In this document: positions 1 to 8,878 of the stretch, piece by piece
Numbering within the stretch: position 1 is the stretch's first letter
Layout: each line of letters begins with the position of its first letter
Assembly: GCA_017415715.1 (NCBI GenBank)
Contig: JAFQFD010000026.1
Span: 40,667 to 104,666 of the forward strand
DNA from: Bacteroidales bacterium
Lineage (GTDB): Bacteria; Bacteroidota; Bacteroidia; Bacteroidales; UBA932
Length of the DNA: 64,000 bases
Direction: 5' to 3'
Position numbers and translations under genes: made by a program
The notes under the pieces: model-generated
Databases searched by the model: none
The model's input: the letters and a program-made list of their open reading frames with translations, nothing else
What the model was told of the DNA's origin: nothing

Positions 1-1
1 T

Positions 2-1648
2 TTTCTTGTGCCCGTCACTTCTCTTGAAATGTTGGAGAAGGAACTGATGCAGAAGACCGGCTTGCCTATGATAACCATGTCCAGGACATCATATCGCCCT
101 GGAGAAATTGCGGAGTTCGAGGTGTGGCAGAAAGGCTCGCAAGTCCATGGAATAACGGTTACTCATGAGGACAGTGGCATCCGCCTGCCTGTGACCGCAG
201 GTCTGGAAGGTCTGGAAAACGGGAGCTGCCGGCATGTATCTGTGGAACTCCCGTCACGTGGACAATATAATGTTGAGGTTGTTTCCGGAGAATACACATC
301 TACGGCTGTGATACTGGCCAATGACTCATGGGAAAATGTTATGAGGAACGCACGACAGGCAGCATGGGACAACCATCAGAAGCCGTCATCCCATGTCGAG
401 AGCTGGTACGGATTCCATACGGCCTTCTTATGTGCAAGGCATTTCCCTGATAAAGAGATCGACCGCAGTCTAGATGAACGTTTCGATCTGATTTACAACA
501 AGACATTCGACGCTGAAAAGGCTCTTCCGAAGCTCTATGAGAGCAGGATACAGAATACTTCATCTACCATAGGCATGCTGGTGGACAGATTTCAGGCCTA
601 CGGCAGGATCGAGGACCTGAGGCAGGCCTCAGCTCTTGCAGACTGGCTCGTGGAGTGCAATCAGGACGCATACGGAGCATATATGAACGGCAATGTCAAG
701 TATACGAGCGTCATATATGTCGCCAAGAGCATGATGGAGCTTTATGTCGTTGAGAAGGAGCTTGGAATGCATGATGCGGCATGGGCGAAGGCTGCTGACA
801 GACATTACGATTCCATAAAGAGGGCTATAGACGAGCTGGTGGCCTCGCAGGGCGATTTCCAGACGGAGGGAGAGATGACTTTCGAGGACGGAATGATCTC
901 ATGTTCGGCTCTGCAGGTGGGATGCTTCGCGCTGCTTCAGGAAGATCCTCAGCAGCGTGAACATTACAAGACCGAGATGCTGAAGATACTGGAAACACAT
1001 TCGTGCCTGACTCAGCTGCGCGTCAACGACGCCCGCCGCAGGGGAGGTACGATGAGGTTCTGGGAAGCACAGTATGATGTCCTGATGGTTCCGAATATGT
1101 TCAATTCGCCTCACGGCTGGAGTGCGTGGAGGGCGTATGCGACATATTATGCATATCTCCTCACACTCGAAGAGAAATATCTTATAGAAACGTTCAATGC
1201 GGCAGGAGCCTTCGCAAATCTCATAGACCAAAAGACAGGCAGATTGAGATGGGCGTTTGTCCTTGATCCATATCTGCCAGTAAGACAGATTGCAGCACCG
1301 GTAGAGGGAGTCTCGTTTGACGATGTGACGACAGGTAATCCGCATCCGGATTTCCATGGTTCAAGAAGTTTCGTGATCGGTGAACAATATGTCGATATGA
1401 TAAGCTCATGGCAGCCGATAAACTCTCAGGACAATGATGTCCATGAGGTGTTCAAGTTCATCGAGGAGGCTGTTCTGACCAAGGCATATGTCGTGGAGCG
1501 TGCTGACGGGAAGATAGTCGGCTACAATTGCGACGTGAAACAGAAGGGAGACAGACTGATCGTGACTCCGGCCGAAAGACAGATGACCGACCTTCATCTG
1601 AATCTCAGGAATGACTACAAGGTCGTGTTCAAGAATAAAAAGAAATGA
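2..1648 (+). CDS. 5'-truncated protein, probable (alpha/alpha)-toroid glycan-active enzyme
   Basis: The reading frame is open at the left edge of the window, so this is the C-terminal part of a longer protein; the GTG at 8 is only the first start-like codon in view. About 545 residues are visible. The first ~100 resemble a beta-sandwich linker. The rest is rich in Trp, Tyr and paired helices with repeated amphipathic segments, as in six-hairpin (alpha/alpha) barrel glycosidases and lyases. I cannot place it in a numbered family and see no diagnostic catalytic motif. It overlaps the start of the GH20 gene by 4 nt (ATGA) and so heads, or sits inside, a unit with GH20, GH2 and GH127-type lipoproteins. 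That context suggests a role in breakdown of an N-acetylhexosamine- or arabinose-containing glycan. This is inference from fold impression and neighbours. Confidence 0.5.
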   Translation, partial: FLVPVTSLEMLEKELMQKTGLPMITMSRTSYRPGEIAEFEVWQKGSQVHGITVTHEDSGIRLPVTAGLEGLENGSCRHVSVELPSRGQYNVEVVSGEYTSTAVILANDSWENVMRNARQAAWDNHQKPSSHVESWYGFHTAFLCARHFPDKEIDRSLDERFDLIYNKTFDAEKALPKLYESRIQNTSSTIGMLVDRFQAYGRIEDLRQASALADWLVECNQDAYGAYMNGNVKYTSVIYVAKSMMELYVVEKELGMHDAAWAKAADRHYDSIKRAIDELVASQGDFQTEGEMTFEDGMISCSALQVGCFALLQEDPQQREHYKTEMLKILETHSCLTQLRVNDARRRGGTMRFWEAQYDVLMVPNMFNSPHGWSAWRAYATYYAYLLTLEEKYLIETFNAAGAFANLIDQKTGRLRWAFVLDPYLPVRQIAAPVEGVSFDDVTTGNPHPDFHGSRSFVIGEQYVDMISSWQPINSQDNDVHEVFKFIEEAVLTKAYVVERADGKIVGYNCDVKQKGDRLIVTPAERQMTDLHLNLRNDYKVVFKNKKK

Positions 1649-3954
1649 ATATGAGGAAGATAACCATATTGCTCGTAGCTTTTCTTGCGGTATCCTGCGC
1701 TTCAAGGCAGGAAAAGCCGCAGGTAAGCATCATCCCTGAACCTTCCAAGATGGAAGTGTCAGGAGGATACCTTGACATCAATGGTGCAGCCTGCTTTGTA
1801 AGCGATGATGTTGATGTGATGTCACGCGACGCCATTGATTCTTTCTTGGAGGCTGTCTCTGACACATGTGCTTATACAGCCTTAAGGAGAAATGCTGTCC
1901 TGTCATTTGTGGTGAATTCGAAACTTGAGCCTGAGGCATACAGGATTGATGTCAGCCGTCGTCGTGCAACTGTTGAAGCCTCGTCATTCAATGGTTTCCT
2001 CTATGCGATAGAAACATTGAAGCAGCTCCTTCCTGCTGAGATCTATACCGGTGAAACTGCAGACTGGAAACTTCCGTGTGTCAGGATAGAAGACTCGCCG
2101 AGATTTGCCTACAGGGGAATGCACCTTGACGTGGCAAGGCATTTCTATGGTGTGGATCAGGTCAAGAAGTACCTTGACATGATGGCCGTCCACAAAATGA
2201 ACACATTTCACTGGCATCTTACCGATGATCAGGGATGGAGAGTCGAGATAAAGAAATATCCGAAGCTTGTAGAGGTCGGTTCGATGAGAAAAGAGACCGC
2301 CATAGGCAAGGGATGGTATGACGTGAAGTACGACGGCATCCCTCATGGCGGATACTATACACAGGAAGAGATAAGGGAAATTGTAAGATATGCCGCCTCG
2401 TTGGGTATTACTATCATACCTGAGATTGATGTACCTGCCCACATGCTTGCAGCAGTCGCTGCATATCCTGAGCTGAGCTGCACCGGCGAACAGTATGATG
2501 TGTGGGGCAGATGGGGAGTCTCTCCGAACATCATGTGCGCCGGCAAGGAGGAGGCTTTCAAGTTCCTGGAAGATGTGTTCCTTGAAATCATTGACCTGTT
2601 CCCGGGAAAGTACATACATATAGGAGGTGACGAGTGTCCTAAGAAAAGATGGGCGGAGTGCCCGGCATGTCAGGCAAGGATAAGGGAACTTGGCTATGAA
2701 AATGACGAGAATGCATTGACATACCTGCAGGGCTATGTCACAAACAGGGTGGAGGCGTTCCTTGCAGAGCATGGCCGGAGCATCATCGGATGGGATGAGA
2801 TCCTTGACGGAAAGATATCTCAAAGCGCGACAATCATGTCGTGGAGAGGAAGCGATGGAGGAATCGCCGCTGCAAAGGCTGGCCATGACGCCATAATGAC
2901 TCCGAACAGCTACTGCTACTTTGATTATTATCAGTCGAGAAAGATACAGGACGAGCCGTTCGCGATCGGCGGCTTCGTGAGCGTGGAGAAGGTCTATTCC
3001 TTCGAACCATATACGCCTGACATGACTCCGGAGCAGCGTGAGCACATCCTTGGTGTCCAGGCAAACCTCTGGACAGAATACATCAAGACTCCTGAACATC
3101 TGGAGTATATGCTCCTTCCTCGAATGAGCGCTCTAAGTGAGGTGCAGTGGTGTACTGAGGAAAACAGGGATTATCATCATTTTCTTGACAAGATGAGCCA
3201 TATGCTCGAGATCTATCATGCGATGGACTTCAACTATGCAAAGCACATCTTCGAGGTCATGCCTGTGATCGGAGTCGATTCTGAAAAGGGATGTCCGAGA
3301 GTGGAACTTACGACACAGGGAGATGCCCCCATGTATTATACATTGGACGGAACGACACCGACGACATCGTCAGCCCCTTATGCCGGTCCGGTGTGCATGG
3401 CTGATGGAGAAGTGTTCAAGGCGATAGTCGACCGTGAAGATATGGAAACCAAGGTGTTTACACAGACATTCTCGTCTCACAAGGCGATGGGCAAGCCGAT
3501 ATCCATGAATACCAGACCTCATCCGTTATATGCTGTGGGGCTGCCTGAAAGCCTGGTCAATGGCGTTCTCAACGAAAGTCAGGATGCTGCGGCAGGCGAG
3601 TGGATGGCGTGGTATGGAGAGCCTGTAGAGGTCGTGATCGACATGAAGGGTGAGACATGTGGAAAGGTTTCTGTACGCACATTCGTCTCCAAGTGGGAGG
3701 ATATGTATCCGCCTTTGGGACTGGCAGTATATGCTTCCGATGATAATGAGACTTTCTCGGAACTGTGTGCGGAAGAATATCCGATCGAGGAAGAGACCGT
3801 TCCTGATGGAATCAAACTGTTTGATGTGGAATTCCCGGAGGCTCCGTATAAGTATCTGAAAGTGGTGGTGAAGACAGTGCCGGCGCTGCCGCAGTGGAGC
3901 GAACGCCCGGGCAAACCGGCATATCTGTTCCTTGATGAGATAAAAGTAGAATAA
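1645..3954 (+). CDS. GH20 beta-N-acetylhexosaminidase, lipoprotein
   Basis: Predicted exo-acting beta-N-acetylhexosaminidase that removes terminal GlcNAc or GalNAc from glycans in the periplasm or at the cell surface. A signal peptide ends in a lipobox with Cys18 (AVSC). Residues ~28-150 form the GH20b-like N-terminal domain, followed by the TIM barrel with FHWHLTDDQGWR near residue 190. The catalytic pair is Asp329-Glu330 in HIGGDE, used for substrate-assisted catalysis. Residues ~560-590 match the chitobiase C-terminal module (YYTLDGTTPT), and a discoidin-like C-terminus follows. At 769 aa it has the usual length for the multidomain Bacteroidota form. The start overlaps the previous stop (ATGA); a second ATG at 1651 would also keep the signal peptide. 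It is followed after 16 nt by a GH2 lipoprotein gene. Family is firm, substrate is not. Confidence 0.95.
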   Translation: MNMRKITILLVAFLAVSCASRQEKPQVSIIPEPSKMEVSGGYLDINGAACFVSDDVDVMSRDAIDSFLEAVSDTCAYTALRRNAVLSFVVNSKLEPEAYRIDVSRRRATVEASSFNGFLYAIETLKQLLPAEIYTGETADWKLPCVRIEDSPRFAYRGMHLDVARHFYGVDQVKKYLDMMAVHKMNTFHWHLTDDQGWRVEIKKYPKLVEVGSMRKETAIGKGWYDVKYDGIPHGGYYTQEEIREIVRYAASLGITIIPEIDVPAHMLAAVAAYPELSCTGEQYDVWGRWGVSPNIMCAGKEEAFKFLEDVFLEIIDLFPGKYIHIGGDECPKKRWAECPACQARIRELGYENDENALTYLQGYVTNRVEAFLAEHGRSIIGWDEILDGKISQSATIMSWRGSDGGIAAAKAGHDAIMTPNSYCYFDYYQSRKIQDEPFAIGGFVSVEKVYSFEPYTPDMTPEQREHILGVQANLWTEYIKTPEHLEYMLLPRMSALSEVQWCTEENRDYHHFLDKMSHMLEIYHAMDFNYAKHIFEVMPVIGVDSEKGCPRVELTTQGDAPMYYTLDGTTPTTSSAPYAGPVCMADGEVFKAIVDREDMETKVFTQTFSSHKAMGKPISMNTRPHPLYAVGLPESLVNGVLNESQDAAAGEWMAWYGEPVEVVIDMKGETCGKVSVRTFVSKWEDMYPPLGLAVYASDDNETFSELCAEEYPIEEETVPDGIKLFDVEFPEAPYKYLKVVVKTVPALPQWSERPGKPAYLFLDEIKVE

Positions 3955-3970
3955 TCAAATATTGACACAT

Positions 3971-5788
3971 ATGAATATCACTAAGACTTTTGCTGCTTTG
4001 ACAATTGCAGCCGTTGCAGTTTCCTGCAACCAGACCGAGTGGAAGCCTGTGGGCGACCGCATCATGACAGAATGGGGAGAGAATCTCGATCCTGAAAATG
4101 TGCTTCAGGAATATCCTCGTCCGCAGATGGTCCGTGAGGATTGGGCAAACCTCAACGGCATGTGGAACTATGCCATCACAGCAGCCGATGCAGAAGATTC
4201 AGAGTGCGCTGATGGAAAGATCCTTGTTCCGTTTGCAGTGGAGTCTGCTCTTTCCGGAGTGGGACGTGCTGTGACAGAGGAAGATGCGCTCTGGTATGAG
4301 AGGACTTTCACAGTCCCTTCTGACTGGAAGGGTGACAGGATCATTCTTCATTTCGGCGCTGTTGACTGGCATGCACAGGTGTATGTGGACGGCTCTTTTG
4401 CCGGCGAGCACAAGGGAGGTTATGCGCCATTCAGCTTTGACATTACAGACCTTCTCAAGAAGGGCCGCAAGCATACCCTCAAGCTCAAGGTCCTTGACTC
4501 TACCAACAAGTCATGGCAGCCGAGAGGAAAGCAGATCCTCAATCCTAACGGCATATGGTACACTGCAGTCACAGGTATCTGGCAGACTGTATGGATGGAG
4601 CCTGTTCCGGCTTCACACGTCAAGTCATATCTTGCAAATGCCGATATCGATAAAGGTGAGCTCAAGGTAAGTGTCGATGCTGCCCTTGAAGACGGTGACA
4701 TATGCAACGTTGTCCTCCTGGATGATGGGAATGTGGTTGCGTCTGGAGAAGGCTCGGAGGTGGTTCTGGCTGTCCCTGAAATGAAACTGTGGTCTCCGGC
4801 CGATCCGCATCTCTATGACATTGAGATCTCTGTCGTACGTGACGGCCAGACAGTAGACCAGGTGAAAGGCTATACTGCAATGAGAAAGGTGTCATACGGA
4901 AAGGATGACAAGGGATTCTATCGCATTCACCTCAACAACAAGCCTATATTCCAGTTCGGTACACTTGATCAGGGATGGTGGCCTGACGGACTTTATACAG
5001 CTCCGACCGATGAGGCTCTTCTCTTTGATATCGAGATGACAAAGAACATGGGATTCAACATGATCAGAAAGCATGTGAAGGTCGAGCCTGCACGCTGGTA
5101 CTGGCATTGTGACCGTCTCGGAATGCTGGTATGGCAGGACATGCCTAACACATTTGACAATGAGGGACGTCCTTGGAACTATCATGGAATTGACGTCGTT
5201 GCAGAGGTTGAGGTAATGGATCAGGAAGGAAAGGACAACTTCTATAATGAGTGGGGAGAGATCGTGCGTGCGAACATGGGATTCCCTTGCATCGTGACAT
5301 GGGTTCCTTTCAACGAGGCCTGGGGCCAGTTCGACACCAAGGAAGTAGCGGCATTCACCCGTTCGCTTGATGACACCCGTCTTATCAACGCGGCATCAGG
5401 CGGAAACTTCTATTCTGACTGCGTAGGAGAGATCCACGATCTTCATAACTATCCTGACCCTGTCCTCTATCTCTATGATCCGACACGTGTCAACGTTCTC
5501 GGAGAGTACGGCGGCATCGGCTGGCCAGTTGAGGGCCACCTCTGGCAGAATGACCAGAACTGGGGCTACATCCAGTATAAGAGCGCAGAAGAGGTTCTTC
5601 AGACATACGAGACATACGGCCTCCAGCTCGAGTCTCTTGCTGATTATGGCTTCTCATCAGCAATATACACCCAGATCACAGATGTAGAGGGTGAGGTGAA
5701 CGGCCTTATGACTTATGACAGAAAGGTTGTCAAGCTTGACATCGACCGTCTCCGCCATATCAATACAATTGTAATCAACAGTCTTTAA
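3971..5788 (+). CDS. GH2 family glycosidase, lipoprotein
   Basis: Retaining beta-glycosidase of family GH2 (beta-galactosidase, beta-glucuronidase or beta-mannosidase type; specificity not readable). I chose ATG 3971 rather than TTG 3962 because it begins the signal peptide directly; the lipobox Cys is residue 19 (AVSC). The jelly-roll sugar-binding domain (~55-215) contains WYERTFTVP. An Ig-like domain follows, then a TIM barrel from ~315 with KNMGFNMIRKH. The acid/base is Glu449 in PFNEAWGQ and the nucleophile is Glu512 in LGEYGGIG. At 605 aa it is a short GH2 without extra C-terminal modules. It lies between the GH20 and GH127-type genes with gaps of 16 and 3 nt, so the three are very likely co-transcribed and act on one glycan. 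Confidence 0.9.
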   Translation: MNITKTFAALTIAAVAVSCNQTEWKPVGDRIMTEWGENLDPENVLQEYPRPQMVREDWANLNGMWNYAITAADAEDSECADGKILVPFAVESALSGVGRAVTEEDALWYERTFTVPSDWKGDRIILHFGAVDWHAQVYVDGSFAGEHKGGYAPFSFDITDLLKKGRKHTLKLKVLDSTNKSWQPRGKQILNPNGIWYTAVTGIWQTVWMEPVPASHVKSYLANADIDKGELKVSVDAALEDGDICNVVLLDDGNVVASGEGSEVVLAVPEMKLWSPADPHLYDIEISVVRDGQTVDQVKGYTAMRKVSYGKDDKGFYRIHLNNKPIFQFGTLDQGWWPDGLYTAPTDEALLFDIEMTKNMGFNMIRKHVKVEPARWYWHCDRLGMLVWQDMPNTFDNEGRPWNYHGIDVVAEVEVMDQEGKDNFYNEWGEIVRANMGFPCIVTWVPFNEAWGQFDTKEVAAFTRSLDDTRLINAASGGNFYSDCVGEIHDLHNYPDPVLYLYDPTRVNVLGEYGGIGWPVEGHLWQNDQNWGYIQYKSAEEVLQTYETYGLQLESLADYGFSSAIYTQITDVEGEVNGLMTYDRKVVKLDIDRLRHINTIVINSL

Positions 5789-5791
5789 CAT

Positions 5792-7888
5792 ATGAGAAAC
5801 TTACTTGCAGCATTGGCGTTGGTTCTTGCGGTGTCCTGCTCAAGGGCTCCGCAACCGGTGCCGGAATATGTACCTTCCGCACCTTACGGCGTGTTTCATG
5901 AGGGCATGATTGCCAACATTACTCCGGAGGGGTGGCTCGAGGAGATACTTGTCCGTCAGAAGGAGGGACTGACAGGACATCCGGAGGCCATGGCATATCC
6001 CTATAATTCATGCCTTTGGGCCGGCGAGCTGAGCCGTGACTCTGAGTCACGTGGCTCAGACTGGTGGCGCTATGAGCAGACGGCATATTATCTTGACGGT
6101 CTGACAAGGCTCGGCTATCTGCTCGAGGACCAGAAGTTCATAGATCTCTGGATGGAGAACATAGAGTATGTCCTTGCTCATCCTCAGCCTTATAGGCCAC
6201 AGGGAGATTTCCAGGCCGAGGTTGAAGGACTCATAAAGGATTACAGCAAATGGGTGGATTTCAGCGCTCAGGTTTCAGAAGACCCGAAGGCGCGTGCCGT
6301 AGTTGCCAATCTGATGGCCCAGATCGAGAACAGGGCTGCTGCCGCTTCCGAGGAGCGCTCTGCGGGACGTCTTGGAAGCGAGACGGAGTTCGGAGCGTGG
6401 CCGTGGGCTGTGTTCTTCCGCGCAGTGCAGGCTTACTATGAGGCGACAGGAGATCCTCGCATCCCGGAGGCTCTCGAGAAGCATTACCTTTCATATTCGG
6501 CAAGAGCTCTGTCTCTGGACCGTTTCGTGGTGAATGTCGAAGGACTTCTCTGGACATATTCCCTCACAGGCAACAAGGAACTCCTCACCAAGGCAGAGGA
6601 AGCATGGGCGGCTGGAATGTCAGCCCTCACTCAGGAAAGCTGTCTGGATGACTCCGAGTTCCATATGCATGGCGTGACCATGAACGAGCTCATGAAGATT
6701 CCTATGATCCTGTATATGCATACAGGTGAGGAGAGATATCTCCAGGCCGCTCTCAAGGCTGATTATAAGATGGAGACTCCGAACATGCTGATTGACGGTG
6801 TGAACTCCAGCACAGAGGCTCTTGCAGGCAACGATCCTCTCGCCAGCCATGAGACATGCGACATTACTGACTATACCTGGACAATCGGCTATTATCTGAT
6901 GGGAACAGGTGACGGACAGTGGGCTGACCGCATAGAGAAGGCCATTTTCAATGCCGGCTTTGGAGCAATCACCAAGGATTTCCACACAATGCAGTATTTC
7001 TCATGCCCTAACCAGTTCATAGCTACGGGCAATTCAAACCACAATGACTTCAAGAAGGGTCTGACATGGATGGCATATCGTCCAGTGCATGAGACTGAAT
7101 GCTGCATCGGAAACCTCCACAGATATTTCCCTAACTATGTAGCCCGCATGTGGCTCAAGGACGAAAACGGTCATCCTGTGGCAGCACTTTATGGACCTTC
7201 GTCGGTTACTTACGACCTTGGGGACGGTCTTGTGGTGAAGATCAAGGAGAAGACCGCTTATCCTTTCGAGGAGCAGATTGATTTCGTATTTGAATTCTAC
7301 AAGGATGGCCGCAAGTCGAAAGATGCCCATCAGATGGACTTTACATATAGAATCCCGGGCTGGTGCAAGTCATCTGACATCAGCGGTTTCCATACTGTGT
7401 CCAAGGAGTGGACCAGCGGCGAGGTGTTTACCGTAGCCCTTCCTATGGATGTCGAGGTGGTGCCTAACCCGGTTGAAGGCATATGCATCCAGCGTGGTCC
7501 GGTAGTATATTCATATGCCATTCCTGCTGACTGTGAGGAGGATACGGAAGTATATGACTACCTTGCCGGCAAGGTGTCTGCAAATCCTGATTTCAAGTGC
7601 TGGAACATGACTCCGGCAGGGAAATGGAACTATGCGCTTGTGGAAGACAAACTTGACGATCTGAAGGTCAGCTTTACAGGTGCTTCAGGCTTTCCGTTTG
7701 ATCTTGAGAATGTTCCGGTCAAGATTACAGTGCCAGTAGTAGGTGTGGAAGGATGGACTCTGGTCGAAGACCGCTATACTCCTGCTCTTCCTGAGACAGT
7801 TGTTCCGGAGTCAGAAGAGGTCACATACATAGACCTCGTCCCTTACGGAAGTACGACGCTCCGTCTGACGACATTCCCTGTATATTAA
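5792..7888 (+). CDS. GH127-type beta-L-arabinofuranosidase-like lipoprotein
   Basis: Predicted (alpha/alpha)6-barrel glycosidase of the GH127 group (old DUF1680), whose characterised members release beta-L-arabinofuranose using a zinc-bound cysteine nucleophile. Lipobox Cys16. The zinc/cysteine site is visible: Glu354 and Cys356 in HETC, and Cys437-Cys438 in TECCIGN, with Cys437 as expected nucleophile. Glu342 is a possible acid/base. The usual CCPPN signature reads CCIGN here, so this may be a divergent subfamily or a neighbouring family such as GH146. Two C-terminal beta-sandwich domains follow from ~460. It is the last gene of the unit; a 17-bp hairpin terminator begins 6 nt after its stop. 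Fold and cysteine site are convincing, substrate uncertain. Confidence 0.8.
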   Translation: MRNLLAALALVLAVSCSRAPQPVPEYVPSAPYGVFHEGMIANITPEGWLEEILVRQKEGLTGHPEAMAYPYNSCLWAGELSRDSESRGSDWWRYEQTAYYLDGLTRLGYLLEDQKFIDLWMENIEYVLAHPQPYRPQGDFQAEVEGLIKDYSKWVDFSAQVSEDPKARAVVANLMAQIENRAAAASEERSAGRLGSETEFGAWPWAVFFRAVQAYYEATGDPRIPEALEKHYLSYSARALSLDRFVVNVEGLLWTYSLTGNKELLTKAEEAWAAGMSALTQESCLDDSEFHMHGVTMNELMKIPMILYMHTGEERYLQAALKADYKMETPNMLIDGVNSSTEALAGNDPLASHETCDITDYTWTIGYYLMGTGDGQWADRIEKAIFNAGFGAITKDFHTMQYFSCPNQFIATGNSNHNDFKKGLTWMAYRPVHETECCIGNLHRYFPNYVARMWLKDENGHPVAALYGPSSVTYDLGDGLVVKIKEKTAYPFEEQIDFVFEFYKDGRKSKDAHQMDFTYRIPGWCKSSDISGFHTVSKEWTSGEVFTVALPMDVEVVPNPVEGICIQRGPVVYSYAIPADCEEDTEVYDYLAGKVSANPDFKCWNMTPAGKWNYALVEDKLDDLKVSFTGASGFPFDLENVPVKITVPVVGVEGWTLVEDRYTPALPETVVPESEEVTYIDLVPYGSTTLRLTTFPVY

Positions 7889-7894
7889 ATCAAC

Positions 7895-7932
7895 AAAGGA
7901 AAATGCCGGAAGCAATTCCGGCATTTTCCTTT
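7895..7932. terminator. Bidirectional intrinsic terminator
   Basis: A perfect 17-bp inverted repeat with a GCAA tetraloop (7912-7915) lies between two convergent genes. The arms begin and end with A-rich and T-rich tracts, so each strand ends in a U-run. It serves the GH20-GH2-GH127 unit on + and the tadA-yqaA pair on -. Confidence 0.9.
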
Positions 7933-7936
7933 ATGA

Positions 7937-8374
7937 TCAGAACAATCCATAGATCAGGTTCCAGACGAGGAAGCGGGCGAACTTGCCTATGAGCAGCAGG
8001 ACCATTGTCCACCCCGGACGGGTCTTGTAGAATCCTAATGCGATGGCTATGACGTCGCCGATGAACGGAATCCATGCTGTCAGGGCCAGCCATACGCCCC
8101 ATCTGTCGATTTTCTCTTTCTGCTTCTGGAGAGTTTCAGGCTTTACCTTGAACCATTTCTCTATCCATTCCCATTTCCCGATCCAGCCTATCCAGTAGGT
8201 CACGACGCTGCCCAGCCAGTTACCCAACGTGCCGATCAAAAGACAGCCAATGGGGTTGGCCGTGGCTGCAAGTATTGCAAGGTACAGGGCGTCCGAACTG
8301 AACGGGAAGATTGTCGCGGCCAGAAATGTGCCTATAAAGAGGCCGAAAAGCCCCAGTCCTTCAAGCCACTCCAT
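7937..8374 (-). CDS. YqaA/DedA-like VTT-domain membrane protein
   Basis: Small integral membrane protein of 145 aa related to the YqaA branch of the DedA/VTT family, proposed to move lipids across membranes. Hydrophobic segments lie at about 5-35, 42-65, 92-115 and 122-143. The family features are an N-terminal stretch with FPFSSDALY and a central GTLGNWLGSVVTYWIG segment. No signal peptide is expected. The start codon overlaps the stop of tadA by one base (TAATG), so the pair is translationally coupled and read from the tadA promoter. The link with tadA is probably only positional. Confidence 0.85.
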   Translation of the reverse strand: MEWLEGLGLFGLFIGTFLAATIFPFSSDALYLAILAATANPIGCLLIGTLGNWLGSVVTYWIGWIGKWEWIEKWFKVKPETLQKQKEKIDRWGVWLALTAWIPFIGDVIAIALGFYKTRPGWTMVLLLIGKFARFLVWNLIYGLF

Positions 8375-8811
8375 TATTGCCTCTTGTTTCTGAAGAATTC
8401 AGTGACCATGTTTCCACACTCATCGGCGAGGACTCCGGAAACGACCTCTGTCTTTGGATGCATGAGAGAAGGGGAGAACATGGAGAAGCCTCTCTTCGGG
8501 TCTGATGCTCCATATACCACCTTGCCTATCTGTGACCATGCGAGAGCTCCTGCACACATGGGGCATGGCTCTACGGTCACATACAGTGCACAGTCATTCA
8601 GATATTTGCCTCCCATGGCCTCGGTGGCTGCCGTGATGGCTATCATCTCTGCATGCGCTGTCGGGTCGCAGAGCTTTTCGGTCATGTTATGTCCCTTTCC
8701 TATGATCCTTCCTCTGCATACGATCACAGCCCCGATGGGTACTTCGTCCTCTGCGGCGGCAAACCCTGCTTCACGCAGGGCCTCCCTCATATATTTTTCG
8801 TTTTCTTCCAT
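8374..8811 (-). CDS. tadA: tRNA-specific adenosine deaminase TadA (nucleoside deaminase family)
   Basis: Cytidine/deoxycytidylate-deaminase-fold enzyme, predicted to convert A34 to inosine in tRNA-Arg(ACG). The zinc site is complete: His53-Ala-Glu55 (HAE, with Glu55 as proton shuttle) and Cys83/Cys86 in EPCPMC. At 145 aa it has the normal length, and VPIGAVIV at the N-terminus is typical. Guanine deaminases have a similar core, so the tRNA role is inferred from overall likeness. A TATCTTTG box lies 8 nt before the ATG, implying a very short or absent leader. The next gene overlaps its stop. Confidence 0.85.
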   Translation of the reverse strand: MEENEKYMREALREAGFAAAEDEVPIGAVIVCRGRIIGKGHNMTEKLCDPTAHAEMIAITAATEAMGGKYLNDCALYVTVEPCPMCAGALAWSQIGKVVYGASDPKRGFSMFSPSLMHPKTEVVSGVLADECGNMVTEFFRNKRQ

Positions 8812-8819
8812 ATCTATGG

Positions 8820-8827
8820 CAAAGATA
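8820..8827 (-). promoter_or_regulatory. tadA: Promoter -7 box for tadA-yqaA
   Basis: TATCTTTG on the minus strand matches the Bacteroidota TAnnTTTG consensus exactly. Only 8 nt separate it from the tadA ATG, so transcription should start at or very near the start codon. No clear -33 TTTG was found. Confidence 0.5.
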
Positions 8828-8851
8828 GTCAGTATTCTCGTTAAAAATGCT

Positions 8852-8859
8852 TACTTTTG
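8852..8859 (+). promoter_or_regulatory. Promoter -7 box for the M28 peptidase unit
   Basis: TACTTTTG matches TAnnTTTG and lies 19 nt before the ATG at 8879. It is divergent from the tadA promoter, with 24 nt between the two boxes. Confidence 0.5.
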
Positions 8860-8878
8860 ACAAATTATACTCAGTAAT

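Noticed and set aside
1984-3099. Minus-strand ORF of 371 codons
   Set aside because: Antisense to GH20; no promoter or recognisable domain.
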